Assembly (NCBI GenBank): GCA_020465985.1
Contig: JAANYP010000760.1
Coordinates: forward strand, 310,001-374,000
DNA length: 64,000 nucleotides
Direction of reading: 5' to 3'
From: Centrapalus pauciflorus
Lineage: Eukaryota; Streptophyta; Magnoliopsida; Asterales; Asteraceae
The position numbers and the translations under genes were made by a program. Positions 24,967 to 37,780 of this stretch are shown in pieces; within the stretch, counting starts at the first letter, position 1, and every line of letters starts with the position of its first letter. The notes beneath the pieces were generated by a model that was not told the origin of the DNA, searched no databases, and was given only the letters and a program-made list of their open reading frames with translations.

Positions 24967-26189
24967 GGGGCTGTTTGTTTGCATTTTCCAATAAGTTCTA
25001 ACTGGATTAAGCTAGCTGTCTAGAATAAGCTATCTGTCTAGAAAATAATAGATATTGTTTGCATATATACTGAATGAAACGTCTGAATAAAATAGAATTA
25101 CTAATTTACCCTTTAGTTTAGTAATTTTTAAACCGACGAAAACAAACTTCAATTGCAACTGTTATTCAAGAAATAATCCTTTTATCCGTGTCAAATCCTA
25201 GTTCAATAACACATAATGTTCAATAAGCAAAATAAGAATATCAATAAATAATATAATTCCATGATTTGCAACTTTGGTTAACAAAACCTAAATGCCCCAC
25301 ATAAAATCACAAACTTAAAAAGATGGCACTGTGAATGATTCTATTACAACCTCAAAATTAAAATATAAGAAACTCACAAACCAAAATGCTCTAAATAAGT
25401 TGGAATAAATACAGAAAGCCTCCGACATCTGTTTGCTCTAAAATTACAAACCCACCAAACTAAAAAATTCACAACCTCCACTACTCACATGCCAAAACAA
25501 GTCCTTTTAAGTTGCAATGGAAGTTGCATCATAGACAGAGAGTATGGAGGAGTTGTAGCAAACACAAAGCGATAACAGATTGGAGCAAATTTGGCGGTAT
25601 ATTAGAGCAGAAATCTCGACGGTGACATATCTCGGTGGCTATGGTGGATTGTGGAGGAGATCGAAGGAACAAGCTTTAATAGATCGAAGAAAAGTCGGCG
25701 GTATATTAGAGCCAAAATCTCGACGGTGACATTTCTTGGTGGCTATGGTGGTTTGTAGAGGAGATCGAAGGAACAAGATACAACAGATCGGAGCAAATTC
25801 GGCGGTATATTAGAGCCGAAATCTCGACGGTGACATATCTCGGTGGCTATGGTGGTTTGTGTAGGAGATCGAAGGAAAAAGTAGATCGAGAGAGAGGCAT
25901 ACCAGAGATGATGTGGTCGAACATGGCGTCCTGGTGACTGACAAAAGAATAGCGATGGTCTGGCCTGGAATACATCTCTGGAGAAGCTACAGAAAAAATG
26001 AGAGATTTGTGAGGGTATTGTGGGAACTAAAGCTACTGAATGGGGACTACAAGCCATTTAAAGACTGAACAAGGTGGCTGACCGGGTGTTAAAGCTTAAT
26101 CAATAAGCTTTCAACAAACACTTGAATGTCTGACCGAGAATTTATATTAAATCTCATTAAGTCTTGTTAAGTCACCAACAAACACCCCC
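24967..26189. mobile_element. 1.22-kb PIF/Harbinger-like element with internal tandem repeats
   Basis: The left end GGGGCTGTTTGTTTGC and the right end CACCAACAAACACCCCC are inverted, and TTA flanks both (24964-24966 and 26190-26192). The right part contains three 104-bp tandem units. No transposase frame is left; a 104-codon minus frame at 25743-26057 runs through the tandem repeats and has no known domain. Confidence 0.75.
25570..25895. repeat. Three tandem units, period 104 bp
   Basis: GGCGGTATATTAGAGC occurs at 25593, 25697 and 25801, exactly 104 bp apart. Each is followed by AATCTCGACGGTGACAT and a GGTGGCTATGGTGG block. The GC content is higher than the surrounding DNA. Confidence 0.9.
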
Positions 26190-26836
26190 TTAGTGTGATA
26201 TATTGAAGACGATGTTAGAGAAGGTACATCAAGGAGGGCTCTAGCCTCTATGTGACTTAACCAATAGTGAAAGCATGGGTCGATTTGAACGAAACCAAAC
26301 CCAAATCGAAGATTTCGGTTTCTGTATAATAGGACCATTCGAGTTTTGGTTTTTCCGGGATTGATTACCATTGGCTTTTAGTTTTAAAGTAGGGGTCATT
26401 TTTTGGGTTTAAACCCAAAAAGACTAGACTTTTTTTTCCCTGAAATAGATTCGTAAAAGAGATGCTAGAATTACAGGTTTGTTTGGCAAAAACTATCTTT
26501 AGCGGAAGCTTATAGTAGCTAGATTTGGAGCTTATGGTAACTGGAGTTTTTATTAATAGACGTATTTTGTAAAGTAACTGGAGCTAGAGCTTAAAAATAT
26601 AAAAGACATAAAAAGTACATATATATAAGGGTGTCCTATAAATAAATAAACTAAAGTAGGCATAATTGATTAACGTTATTTTGATAACTATATTTTTCAT
26701 AACCTCAAGTTAGTTTTAAAAGCTACTTGAGGTTGTTTATGATTTAAGATCTTATGGTTTTAATAAACTCCTAAAAGAAAAGTCATCCAAAATTCCAAAC
26801 ACATGTTTGGATAAAAACCAGTTGGTGCTCTTAAAA

Positions 26837-27188
26837 CTGGGTTTAATATGAAAAAACCAACATGTTTTGAAGTTTTTTACAATTTAGTCCATCTGTGTTA
26901 TTTTTTCCTAAGAAAGTCTTCAAGTTATTGTTATCAATCTGGTTTTTGAAATTTTTTTGTTTTGTTTTCATAATCAACCCTGACTTGTTCCACAAAAAAA
27001 ACCAACTTGTTTTCACTATTTTTCTTCGAAAAGTCCACAAACTTAAATACTTTTTTTGAAAAATTACAGGCAAATTCCAAAAATCAGAAACAAATATATA
27101 ACTTAAGGATTTTATTGGTAAAAAATAACACGGAGGGAATAAATCGTAAAAACATGAAAAACATGTTGGTTTTTTCCGTATTAAACAC
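26837..27188. mobile_element. MULE-type MITE of the GAAAAAACCAACATG family
   Basis: Left GGGTTTAATATGAAAAAACC and right GGTTTTTTCCGTATTAAACACC, inverted. The flanks share CTTAAAA, a partly decayed duplication. Same family as the element in WSD intron 1. Confidence 0.65.
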
Positions 27189-27804
27189 CTTAAAAATCAT
27201 AATTTTAAGCTTCCAAAATCTTTTACAAGTTCTGCGTCAAACAAGCCTTACATCAAAATGTAAATAAATGTGAAGTGAGAAGTAAAAGTGAAATAAAAAG
27301 ACTTATCATCTAATTGATAAAATTAACTCAAATAAGTAATTAAAATTTAAAATATTAATTTAAAATATAAAACTGGTTCGGTTCAGTCTTTATAAATAGT
27401 CCAAACCTAAACCGTTTACTATAATTTTTTTTGGTTTCTGGTATCCGGCATTTTGGAATTTTGCATTTGATTCTGATTTTTCGGTTTTCGGTCACCCTTA
27501 ACCGACATGAAATGATGAATTAAGCTCCAACCAAGATAGCGATTCTCCAACAAGTAGAGGACATGAAAAGGATATGTGGTCCGAGCCTCCGAAGTGGGTC
27601 TTAAAGGATCCCGTACCATGAGGTACCAATTAAAAGGTTTACATGAATTGAAAATCTCACAAAACACCCCTCTCAAGTTTGAGTTATGTTGCTGATTAAT
27701 ATTGAAAAAATTAATTTATTTTAATGATTAAGTTTTTAGACTTTTTTAGACTAGTCAAGTCTTCTGATGTTTTTTACAGAACTATATAAATGACTTGTTT
27801 AGTA

Positions 27805-28012
27805 TATAAGGGGCTTGGGAGGGTTGTTACCCGGGTTCGATCCTCACTAGAGGCGGATTTTGGGGTTTTTCCCTTCAGGTGAACTAATCTAACTTTGGAG
27901 ATTTTAATCTAACTAGGAGATTGTGGTAGGGATCGAACCGGGATCTGTCGGCACTTGGGCCTAGGCGATTACCACCACACCAGCTGTTCAAAAAAAAAAA
28001 AAAAAAAAAAGT
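27805..28012 (+). mobile_element. SINE-like element with poly(A) tail
   Basis: About 200 bp with a box-B-like GGTTCGATCC at about 27835 and, on the other strand, a second GGTTCGATCCCTACC near 27925-27939. It ends in a run of about 20 A (27990-28009). RNA-polymerase-III box B motifs plus a poly(A) tail and no ORF point to a SINE. No clear duplication was found. Confidence 0.5.
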
Positions 28013-28534
28013 AAATCAAATATATATAGTTTTGAATACGATAAAAAAAGTCTAGGAATTTAGCATTAGGAAAGAAAAATCTGAAAACTTGATCACAAAA
28101 TAAAAAGGTTTTTTTTTTCCCAATATTAATGTAAGAGTTAACCTTGAAGCATAAGCATTTGTCAAAATAAGTTTTGAAAAGAAAATTAAATATACATTAT
28201 AATTGCTAGCTAACACGACTTTATCAAAAAGTAATTTAATACCTATTGATATTACGTTTTGTTAACATGTGAAATTGTGAACACGAAAAATAAGATATTT
28301 AAATTAATATTTAATTAAATCAAGTGAAATGTTATAAAATTAAGCAACAGACCAACCAATAGTTGAATAAATAGTACGAGTATCTTCAGGGCCGGCCCTG
28401 GGCCTGGTCCACCTGGGCCACCGCCCAGGGCCCAATTAATCTAAGGGGCCCAAAAAAAATTAATAAGTTAATATAGTCCAGCAGTCCAGTATTAGGTTAT
28501 ATGTGTTTTGCGTGAAAAAAATCATAAACAATGT

Positions 28535-28618
28535 GTTGTTCAGCTGGTAGTCATCTCACCTTTTGATCTCTAATGTCATGGGTTCGAATCCCATTGTGTG
28601 CATTTTTTTTATTTTTTT
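28535..28618 (+). repeat. tRNA-like/SINE fragment inside the hAT
   Basis: Box-A-like CAGCTGGTAGTCATC and box-B-like GGGTTCGAATCCC are spaced as in a tRNA head, followed by a T-rich tail. The anticodon arm does not fold well, so it is taken as a SINE head or tRNA fossil. Confidence 0.45.
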
Positions 28619-28716
28619 ATATCTCATCACTATCACTTGGATAGATATCGTCTATTTGCTTTATATCAATATACAATCCATCAAATTCAATATTCATACT
28701 TTTGTTTTCCAATGAG

Positions 28717-30042
28717 CAGGCCGGCCCTGGCCAGCTCGGCCCAGGGCAACAAAACCAAAGGGGCAACAATCTTTTAGCCCAACTCATGTTACACTAGGTT
28801 CAGTTTTTAGCTTAAGCCCAATGACCAGCCATCTTAACTTCCGTGTGCGTGGAATTGAGGAAAAGGGAAAACTCACGTCCCAGAGAGCCGGTGAACCGGA
28901 ATCAAGGAAAAGGAAAACTCACAAGTGAAAGCGCCGAAGTAGTCAAGGCAGAGAGCCGAAGCGTCGTCTCCCATCTCCCAAAGCGTCGTCTCCCCCCTCC
29001 CAACGCATAGTCTCCCATCTCCCAAGTCCCAAAGCACCGAAGAGTCAAGGCAGAGGTCACGCAACAACCGTAGAAGATGGATAGGCGACCGCCAAACGCC
29101 GACCGGCCACTCACAGTCACCGCGCACGAACGAACCATCTTTCTCTCCTATCATCTGTGTCAAGCTCTCAATCGGTCGACGGCGGACGGAGACGGCGCTA
29201 CCGATGGTCAAACTCTCAATTCGACCAAGAGACATGCGACGGAAGACCCTCAAATGTGCAACTCATGGAGTTGCTTGGAGCTCAGGTGCCTTTAATTAGC
29301 TAGCTTTTCTTTGGCACCGCCTATAGATGATCAATTATTTTTTAGGATATATGATGCAAACTAAAGAAATTAACTATTTAATAATTAATTGTTATGGGTT
29401 AAGCATGTTGATGGAAGTTCACAGAAAGCACCGAAGCACTACTACCTATCTAGACCCACAGCCCTATCCCTACCATGGCTCTTGAATTTAATTCGGTGAA
29501 TGTTGTCTCTTGATTGAGTAAGAAGTTAACTATTTAATAATAATTCGTTTTTTATTCTTTAATTTTTAGGAGTCGTATGTTGTCTTTTGCTTGAGTAATA
29601 AGAAGAAGAAAATAATAGAAAGGATCAAATAAAAGACATTCAGGTGCTATCTTTTCCAATGCTTATAACTTCTTTACTTATTTTATATTTTATTCTATTG
29701 TAGTCTATAATATTGATTAACATGTTTCCACGTTTTTCGGGTGCTCAAAATAGAGAAAGAATGAAAAGACAACAAGAACTTGCAGAATCTTTACATGGAT
29801 CTTTAACTAGAATTCTAGATAAACATAAAAGAAATACCGAAGTGAATGAAAATTATGAAAATCTTGATCATGAAGTTAAGCTTTTATTTGAATTTTCTAT
29901 TTATTAATAATAATCGGTGTACGGAGAAGTCGCCTAACTTGACTAGGTTCTAAACCCCTTTAAGTAATTGTATGTTTAAAATTCTAAAGGGCATTATTCA
30001 TTTATCTCGCCCTGGGCATCATAATTCTCAGGACCGGCCCTG
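28717..30042. mobile_element. hAT element (inner), 1.33 kb
   Basis: Begins CAGGCCGGCCCTGGCC and ends AGGACCGGCCCTG. The 8 bp CCAATGAG flank it (28709-28716 and 30043-30050). It has a GC-rich left block (28840-29290) and carries a fragment of a TTF-type zinc-finger hAT transposase gene. It sits inside the outer hAT at 28387-30490, so it is the younger insertion. Confidence 0.92.
29713..29907 (+). pseudogene. Fragment of a TTF-zinc-finger/hAT transposase N-terminus
   Basis: A 64-codon frame reads FSGAQNRERMKRQQELAESL and then HGSLTRIL. This matches the leader of plant hAT transposases of the TTF-type zinc finger class, whose first residues commonly read xSGxQKRKxKxxxEExxxSxxGSxxKF. The zinc finger, catalytic and dimerisation parts are absent, so it is a truncated coding remnant and cannot act as a transposase. 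Confidence 0.6.
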
Positions 30043-30620
30043 CCAATGAGTTTAATTTTTCTATTTTGTTTATCACGTGGTTTATGTTATTTATTATACG
30101 ATTATTAAAAATACTAATGAGATAGATGTTATTTTTTTGACACATATGTTACTATTTATATTATGAATCATTTAAAATTTAAATTTCTTCTTTTCAATTT
30201 ACTAATAAATATGTAATTTAATATTGTATGTAATTTTTACCCAATTTATAATCATACGATGTTAATATTAATTTTTTTGCGGTTTTTGGATTGAGGAAAA
30301 ATTCAGAGAAGCACCATGAACCATTACACGATGACAGATTGTAAAGTTCTTAAAGACATGACATTGACAATAGTGCAACGAAATCATTATTCTTTAATTT
30401 TAATTTTTTTACACGAATATTGCTTATATATATAGAGGGCCCATTTTTAAGTATATGCCCCGGGCCTAAAAAATAATAGGACCGGCCCTGAGTATCTTTA
30501 AATCTATCTATTTATGCGATATAATAAAAGATGAATATTAGCATAACATAAGACATACTTGGTTTAAAATTTCACCTGTTTTTCTCAAATTAACATTCTT
30601 AAACTACAATATTTAATTTA

Positions 30621-33369
30621 GAGTTAATTACAAAAATGGTCCCTGTGGTTTGTCCTAAAATTTGAATTTGGTCCCTGAACTTTCAATTTTGCAGAAACGG
30701 TCCTTATTTTCATAGTTTGTTTGCAATTTTGGTCCCTCAACCTATTAACTTTTCTAATATGACCAAATTACTCTTATTTTGATGCAAACTTTAAGGACCA
30801 TTCCTACAATTAATTTTTTAACACTTTTTTATTCTTAGTTAAATAAATTATTTTTTAGTGTTACTTAAATTTACTAACTATAAAAAAAGAAAAGAATTAT
30901 TTAATTTTTTATATTGGTTTATAAATGATTTAGATATTTTTAGTCTTAATTAATTTTAGGGTAAATTACAAATTTCGTCCCTGTGGTTTACTAGAAATTA
31001 TGGATCATGTCCTTTAACTTTAAAAATTACAGTGTCAGTCATTGTGGTTGACGTTTTGTTACGGATTTCGTCCTTTGGCCATATAAAATGACCATTTTAC
31101 CCTTACATGTTTCATAATTAGTATTAATATTGTTTTTATTATTATTTATATTATTATAAAATAATAAACTAATTGAAATAAATTAAAAAAATTATAAAAG
31201 TAATTTAATGTAAAATACATAAAAATGAATAATAAATATTTATAAAAACATATAATTTGTTTTTATTACTAACATAAAAAATAACGTTTTAAGTTTAGAT
31301 ATTTTGAACTTTTTGTAAAAGCTTTTAATTAATAAAATAAATTAAATCTCTTAAGTACTTTTTTAATTAAAAGATTCTTAATGAGTATTAAAACATCTAT
31401 AAAAATATATAATTGTTATTATCATCTTTTGATAATTAAAAGTTAAAAATAAAATAGTTTATTAAATTTATGTTTTCTCTTTGAAATTTCTAGAAAACAT
31501 TAGACTATTTCGTGAACAATTAAATATATTTAAACTTTTCAATATTTTTTGCTATTTTTCTAGATTGTTTTTAGAAAAATTTACTTAAAATTTTCAAAAA
31601 AACTTAAACGCTTTAAAATATTTGAAGTTATTAAAAAAAAGTTTCAAAATGTTAGACTATAAAAAAATTTTGAACGTTTTAGTGACAGTGTTAGAAAATT
31701 GTTTATATATAAAATTTTAAAAACGTCAATGCTTTTTGAAAATGATTGCATATATTTTTTGATTTAAAGAGAAAAGTTTACGTTTTTTTTAAACTTTCGA
31801 AATCTAAACTCAAAACGTTACTTTTTACTTTTTAATTAACAATAATAATAATTCATTATCCATCATTAATATTTTATTATTCTATTTTATATTTAAATTA
31901 AATTAATTTTACTAATATCTTTATTTTTAGACTTTTAAAATTATTTAATAATAATAATAATAGTAATAATAATAAAAACAACTTTAATAATAATTATAGA
32001 ACACTAAGGGTAAAATGGTCATTTGAAATGGTCAAAGGTTGAAATTCGTAACAAAACTTCAACCACAAGTACTGTCAGTGTAATTTTTAAAGTTAAAGGA
32101 CTCAATTCATAATTTATAGTAAACCACAAGGACGAAATATGTAATTTACCCTTAATTTTAATTTACTATAATCAAAGTGTAAACCAATCAAAATTTATAA
32201 TCGAAAAAACCATTTATGTTTAAAAACTATTTTCTGGAGGTTTCGTATATAAAATATTATAAAAATATTTGACTCTATAATTATTTATGTTGTTCATAAA
32301 TTTATAATAAAAATATGTTTGTTGGTCAAATATATTTTACTTTCTTCTTAAATAAAATCGGCCAAAAATTCTACTTTACAATACGTTCACATTTGTATCA
32401 AAGCAAGGTGATAATGCTAAAGTAAAAAATCTAAATGGTTTAAAATTTTAAGGTGTCGATTTAATCGTATTAAAATGAAAAGTCAAATTGAAAGACGAAA
32501 AAAGATTAAAAACCTATTTATATTTCTCGATTTTTATGTAAAGGTATGATAAACCAAAGTTTGATGATTAAAGTTGTTAATCATGAATCTCAAAGATGTT
32601 ATATGTACCTAAAATTTTTAAATCGTTTTTGGTGTAATTAAAATGATAAAATAATTGGTACGTTAAATAAAAAAAAGTTGAGTTGTCTTAGACCATTTAG
32701 AAGTTTTTTTTAACCGTCAAATTAAACGTTAAATTTTTATTTATTTAAGTTCTTTAATATTTTTAGCTTTAATTAAACTGTTGGCTCATAAATAATTTTT
32801 TTTAATTTATTAAAGTTAATTAACACTAAAAATAAAGTAGAGTTAATTACATAAATGGTCTTTGTGGTTTGATCAACATAAATATTTTTTATTAGAAATG
32901 TATGAACCAGTATAAATAATTATAGAGAAAAAATTTCTTATTTATGAAGCCTTTAAAAAATAATTTCTTAACATAAATGATTTTTTCGATTATAAATTTT
33001 GATTGGTTTACACTTTAATTATAGTAAATTAAAATTAAATAAGACTAAAAATATCTAAATCATTTATGAACCAACATAAATAATTAAAAAATTCTTTTAA
33101 ATTTTTTATTGTTTATTAAATTTAAGTAACACTTAAAAATAATTTATTTAATTAAGAATAAAAAAGAGTTAAAAAATTAATTGTAAAAATAGTCTCTATA
33201 GTTTGCATCAAAATAAGGGTAATTTGGTCATATTAGAAAAGTTAATAGGTTGAGGGACCAAAATTGCAATCAAACTATGAAAATAAGGATCAATTCTGCA
33301 AAATTGAAAGTTCAGGGACCAAATCCAAATTTTAGGACAAACCACATGGACCATTTTTGTAATTAACTC
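30621..33369. mobile_element. MULE (outer), 2.75 kb with arms of about 400 bp
   Basis: The left end GAGTTAATTACAAAAATGG and the right CCATTTTTGTAATTAACTC start inverted arms of about 400 bp (GGTCCCTGTGG, TTGCAGAAACGG and ATATGACCAAATTAC blocks are mirrored at 33180-33350). TTTAATTTA (9 bp) flanks both ends (30612-30620 and 33370-33378). The left arm is split by the inner MULE at 30959-32151. No ORF. Confidence 0.9.
30959..32151. mobile_element. MULE (inner), 1.19 kb
   Basis: Ends GGGTAAATTACAAATTTCG and CGAAATATGTAATTTACCC, inverted, with long arms. TTAATTTTA (9 bp) lies on both sides (30950-30958 and 32152-32160). It interrupts the left arm of the outer MULE, so it came later. AT-rich core, no ORF. 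Confidence 0.9.
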
Positions 33370-33729
33370 TTTAATTTATTACTATAAATAAGAAAAGAAC
33401 TACTTTTTTCTTTCTTCCTAATTTGAACTCCTAAACATGATCGGTTCTAAATATTTTCATACTTAGAAATAGGTAGAAAAATAATGTCTATTTAGAAATT
33501 TTAAAAATACAACATGCTATCTTCTAATGGTTTGGTAACTTTTTGTATTGTGTGATTAGAAATTGGACAAGAATTATTTGATTGAGAAGTGAAATGCATT
33601 TTTCATTGTTTCTTTTAACACAACTTGTGTATTTTGACACTAAGATTATTCCATCATTTGTTACATTTTCTTATTTTTATTGTTTTGAGTGGTCTAAAAT
33701 TATAATTTTCTTCACTTATTTTGAAGATA

Positions 33730-34157
33730 TGTATAGAGATGTAAATGAACCGAACGTTCTGCGAAAAGTTCGTCTATGTTCGTTCATTTAAAACGAATGA
33801 ACATGAACACACATTTGTTTTCATTTAATTATATAAACAAACATGAACACATGTTTCGTTCGTTCAATTTATGTTTTTTTTATGTATGTTTTTGTTCATT
33901 TAATTGTTCATTAATGTTCGTTTGTTTGTATTTGTTTAATCAATATATTTATGTTCATTTATTTTCATTCGTATGTCTGTTTAACGATAATTTACCGTTC
34001 ATTTATGTTCGATTATGAGACAGACAAATACGAACAAACATGAACTAGAAAATCTCATGTTCATTTATATTCGTGTCTCATTATTTGTTCGGTTAAAGTT
34101 AAACGAACGAACATGAATATGCCATCGTTCGTGTACGTTCAATTCGCTTACAGTCTT
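33730..34157. mobile_element. GAACGAACATGAACA-rich MITE-like element
   Basis: Left AGAGATGTAAATGAACCGAACG and right CGTTCAATTCGCTTACAGTCT, degenerate inverted ends. Both arms are filled with GTTCGTTCA/TGAACGAAC motifs. The end pattern (GATGTAAAYGARCCGA) resembles the GAGCTC-rich family but the filler motif differs. Confidence 0.55.
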
Positions 34158-34639
34158 AGATATTAATATTGAATAACAAATAAAGCTTTGTATATTATTT
34201 ATTGAACCGTAAAATTAATGTCTCTGAATGGTTTGATGCTTTGGGTCGTAACCCATGTGATCCCTCTCTAGGGCCGGCCTTGCTCCTAAGATTAACCATA
34301 AAAGACGTAATGTAATAATTAAATTTAATATATTTTTAATATTATATGATATGTTTAATTAGTTTTCTCAGTCTATTTCTAGTTTAAACCAACCAATTAT
34401 TTTTTAACAAATTAATATATCTATCGTACAAATAAGAATCCCTTGAATTACACCAGAGGACAGAGGTGGCTGTGAAGAGGGCAAAGGTGGATCCGTGGAT
34501 GGAAGTCAAATTTACTGTAACAATTGGTTATATACCATGTTTATAAATAATAACCAATGCTTATAATTTTTTATATTTAATTTTATAATAATAAAATATT
34601 AAGTTTTTTCATATAAAGTACAAAACAAATGAAATTGAC

Positions 34640-35345
34640 TTAATTGTTCGGTGGCGTACCGGTCTTTTTCTAGATCAGTCCTTAGCGGTCCAGTCTTTAT
34701 TTGATTCGTGAGGGAATCGGTCCTTAGCAGTCCAGTCCTTTTTTGGTTCGTGAGGGTATGAATCTTTTTCTGGATCGGTCCTTACTCCTTAGCAGTCCAG
34801 TTCCTAGCCGTCTTTAGCGATCTTTTCTTGATCGAGGTTCGATCCGAACCAGTTTGCTCCTTCAACTTTTTCGGTTTGGTTTTTTGATTTCTATGCGGTT
34901 TTTGTGTTTGAATATTTGGACTCGATTTTTCTTGATTTGATTTTTTTGATCAAATAATATAAAACAAATTGAAAAAGTCATTTGTAATCATATAATTGAA
35001 ACTTATAAATAAACTACAAAATCCTAAGAACAAAACGATTATAATTAATATAAAAAACATGGAAAAAATTCGTAAACATAATTGAAACTTATTAATGAAA
35101 TTAAATTGGTAGGAACAAACAAATAAGGATGACCGTTGGATGTGTGGATCGAGCGTGGTCAACCACTCGGACTGGACCAGACCGACTAAATAAGAACGAC
35201 TCAAACCGACCTATGAACAACTCTTGCACCGTTCATAGCCAAAACCCTTGGCCAACCTGAACCCCTTAGTTAGACCGAGATCAAACTGTCTGGTCTAGGA
35301 CCGGACTGGTCCAGTCCAACTTAACGGAACCGGTTTAAACTGACT
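34640..35345. repeat. CCGGTT/GGTCCAGTC-rich degenerate repeat block
   Basis: Several near-copies of TCCTTAGC(A/G)GTCCAGTC at about 34680-34800, then an AT-rich centre, then CCGGACTGGTCCAGTCC and GGAACCGGTTTAAACTG near 35310-35345. It resembles 4660-4990. The mirrored halves suggest a fold-back element, but no boundary was fixed. Confidence 0.45.
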
Positions 35346-37282
35346 TTTTTGTGTAGGCTTATATTGAACTTGATAACCTATAAACATTGGCTCATGTTAA
35401 ATACATATGGTACTTTTAGCCAAAAAAATATAAGAAAATGCAAGGAAAACATTGTATATGAAGAAAAAACATTGAACTTTGTTATAATGGTATGTGAGTA
35501 TGGATGGGACTATGGGTTAAGTACATATGTAAATATCATATTTGTTTTATTTAAACGCTAAATTATTTTTTGTATCAATTCGGTTATTAAATTTTGGTTG
35601 ATTATCTTATTTTGGAGAAAATAACTTATCAAACTAATTATTAATTATTAATCTGACGTGGCATTGTAGATAACATGGATGCCACGTATACAAAGTTGAT
35701 ATTTCATTTTGATTAACTTACAATTATATTTGTGTCATTTACTTTAACACCTCATTTTGAATCAGGTATGTGAAAATTATTTAATCGTTGGTTAAATTAA
35801 TATAATTAAGTTGGACAAACTAAAGAATAAAACGTACATAGAATGATTCATATGAAGAGACCACTTGAAAACCGAGTTACAGGTTTGATTTTATGAAGAT
35901 ATTACTTTCTAAATAACTGTTAGTCGGAATGAGTCCTAACAGTACCATGTGTACGTGATTATATATTATCTAATAGATCGAATACACAAGTCCATATATA
36001 GGACAGGACACCCCAAACTAACGTGGTAAATCATCGAGTTTCAAGAAATCAATGGTAAGTGAAAGCGGCTGAGCGATACACAAGGAAAGGATATAGACTA
36101 TAGTTGGGAAGCCACCCAAACTTTAGACATCATGCATGGACATAGAAGAACCCTGAGATTAGATTAGCATCACTCTATTGATTGTTAGCCCAATTGAAGG
36201 GAAAAACATGAATGAATCTTAATTGTTTCCTAAATATCACAAAAAAGAGAAGAGAGGACACCACATATAATTAGACCTACATTGCAACCCTCATTTATGT
36301 GGCTGGTTGTAGCATGCATGCTCAACAACAAGTCAAACATGAGAGTTAAGGCTGATAGGTTGATCCGTACGTACCACACCATGCATGATTTTCAAAAGAT
36401 CGATCGAGTACTAGTACTACTCAATTAAGCTATATCTCACAATGTCTTTGTGTGTGTAGCCTGGCTAGGGAAGGGATCGAGTTAATTGCATTCCACCTAA
36501 AATTGTGTGATTTTTAATTTTAGACACTGGATTGAAACCCTCCCCTTGCCCTACTGCTAGGTGATCTCGATTTACTCCTCGCGTGATGGTTATAGGGCTG
36601 TCTGGGACCTAAACTAAGTCACAATGAAATACCATTGACATATTTAGGACATGTCGGACCCTTCATGTGCACACGATAAAACTCAATCAACAAACATTAA
36701 ATATTTAGCGATGAAGATACGTACTCAAACCATGTTTAAATCAAAATTGTTGGATTCAAGGGCCTTAATGATGGAATTTTAACCCAAAACATGGGTTATG
36801 AGACTGGTGGGCACAGAACAAACAAGAAGAATTAATTAGTAGAGTTGCTAAACTTGTTTCAGTTTGTCAGCGATATGATATTGTATATACATTACACGAT
36901 ATTTTACACGAAACTCTACATAGAATGCATGGTATTCTACGCAGAATACATTCATTTGTTCGATGGAGGTTTTGGTTCATAATGGTTTTATGTCTTTAAT
37001 AATTTTGCGTCTTTATGTATTCTATGTAGATTCAATTTGTATTTTTATAAAAGCTCCAAAAGGAAGACATTTTCCCATTGAGTCAAAATAATGTCTTATT
37101 ATGGATTGAAAATATGTTGGAAATCTTGAGTTACCAATCCTAGATCGCTACATGTTTTGTAGTCGAGGCCTGTTGTTGTTTTAGGTGCTTGTATTTTGGA
37201 GTTGTTTCGCTCGTGTTGTAGTTTTTCTCTTTCTCAGTGTCATTTTGGGTTTTAATACAATTTTCCTTTTGAAAAAGATATC
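35346..37282. other. Intergenic, nothing recognised
   Basis: Between 35930 and 37200 the GC content is a little higher, but no frame above 70 codons, no repeat and no RNA gene was recognised. Confidence 0.4.
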
Positions 37283-37780
37283 GGGATAATTGCGCAAAGA
37301 ACCGTCAACTTGTCAGTTTTTTGAGATTAAAATCTTAAACCATTTTTCGTTGCATAGAAAACCCCGAACTAACTAAAAATCAGTTGATCAAGTTTTTATC
37401 AATGGGTAATCCTATATGGACCGGTAAATAACCTACGTGGAATAAACTCTAATTGTTGAAACACCGGTTGTCAAGTATTACTCATCATTTAAACCCCCGT
37501 TGATGATGTAATCCCGTTTAAAAATTACAATTAAAAATTATCAACGGGGGTTTAAATGATGCGTAATACTTGATAACCGGTTTCAACAACTAAAATTTAT
37601 TTCACGTAGGTCATTTACCGGTCCACGTAGGATTAATAACCGTTTTCAACCGATTACACATTGATAAAACATTGATTTACTGATTTTTAGTTAGTTCGAG
37701 GTTTTCTATGCAACGAAAAATGATATGAGGTTTTAATCACAAAAAACTGACAAGTTGATGGTTTTTTGTGCAATTATCAC
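37283..37780. mobile_element. 498-bp MULE-type MITE
   Basis: Ends GGGATAATTGCGCAAAGAAC and its inverted partner ending GTGCAATTATCAC. Arms of about 200 bp share AACTTGTCAG, TCGTTGCATAGAAAACC and CTACGTGG blocks. The flanks AAAGATATC (37274-37282) and AAAAATATC (37781-37789) are a 9-bp duplication with one change. Confidence 0.85.

Larger units (their letters stand above)
28387..30490. mobile_element. hAT element (outer), 2.1 kb with nested hAT
   Basis: Starts CAGGGCCGGCCCTGGGCC and ends with a GGACCGGCCCTG stretch, inverted hAT-type ends. The same 8 bp AGTATCTT lies on both sides (28379-28386 and 30491-30498). Without the inner insertion it would be about 770 bp and non-coding. It also holds a short tRNA-like piece (about 28535-28618) before the inner element. 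Confidence 0.92.

Noticed and set aside
25570..25895. CRISPR-like array (regular 104-bp spacing)
   Set aside because: The units are whole tandem copies with no unique spacers, in a plant genome.
25743..26057. 104-codon minus frame (MACSPHSVAL...)
   Set aside because: It reads through the 104-bp tandem repeats and the end of a PIF-like element, and no domain is recognisable.
28873..29295. GC-rich frames on both strands inside the inner hAT
   Set aside because: Overlapping frames on both strands reflect base composition. No known domain, and the region is sub-terminal transposon DNA.
35930..37200. Possible gene in a slightly GC-richer stretch
   Set aside because: No frame above about 70 codons, no splice-consistent chain of exons and no recognised motif.
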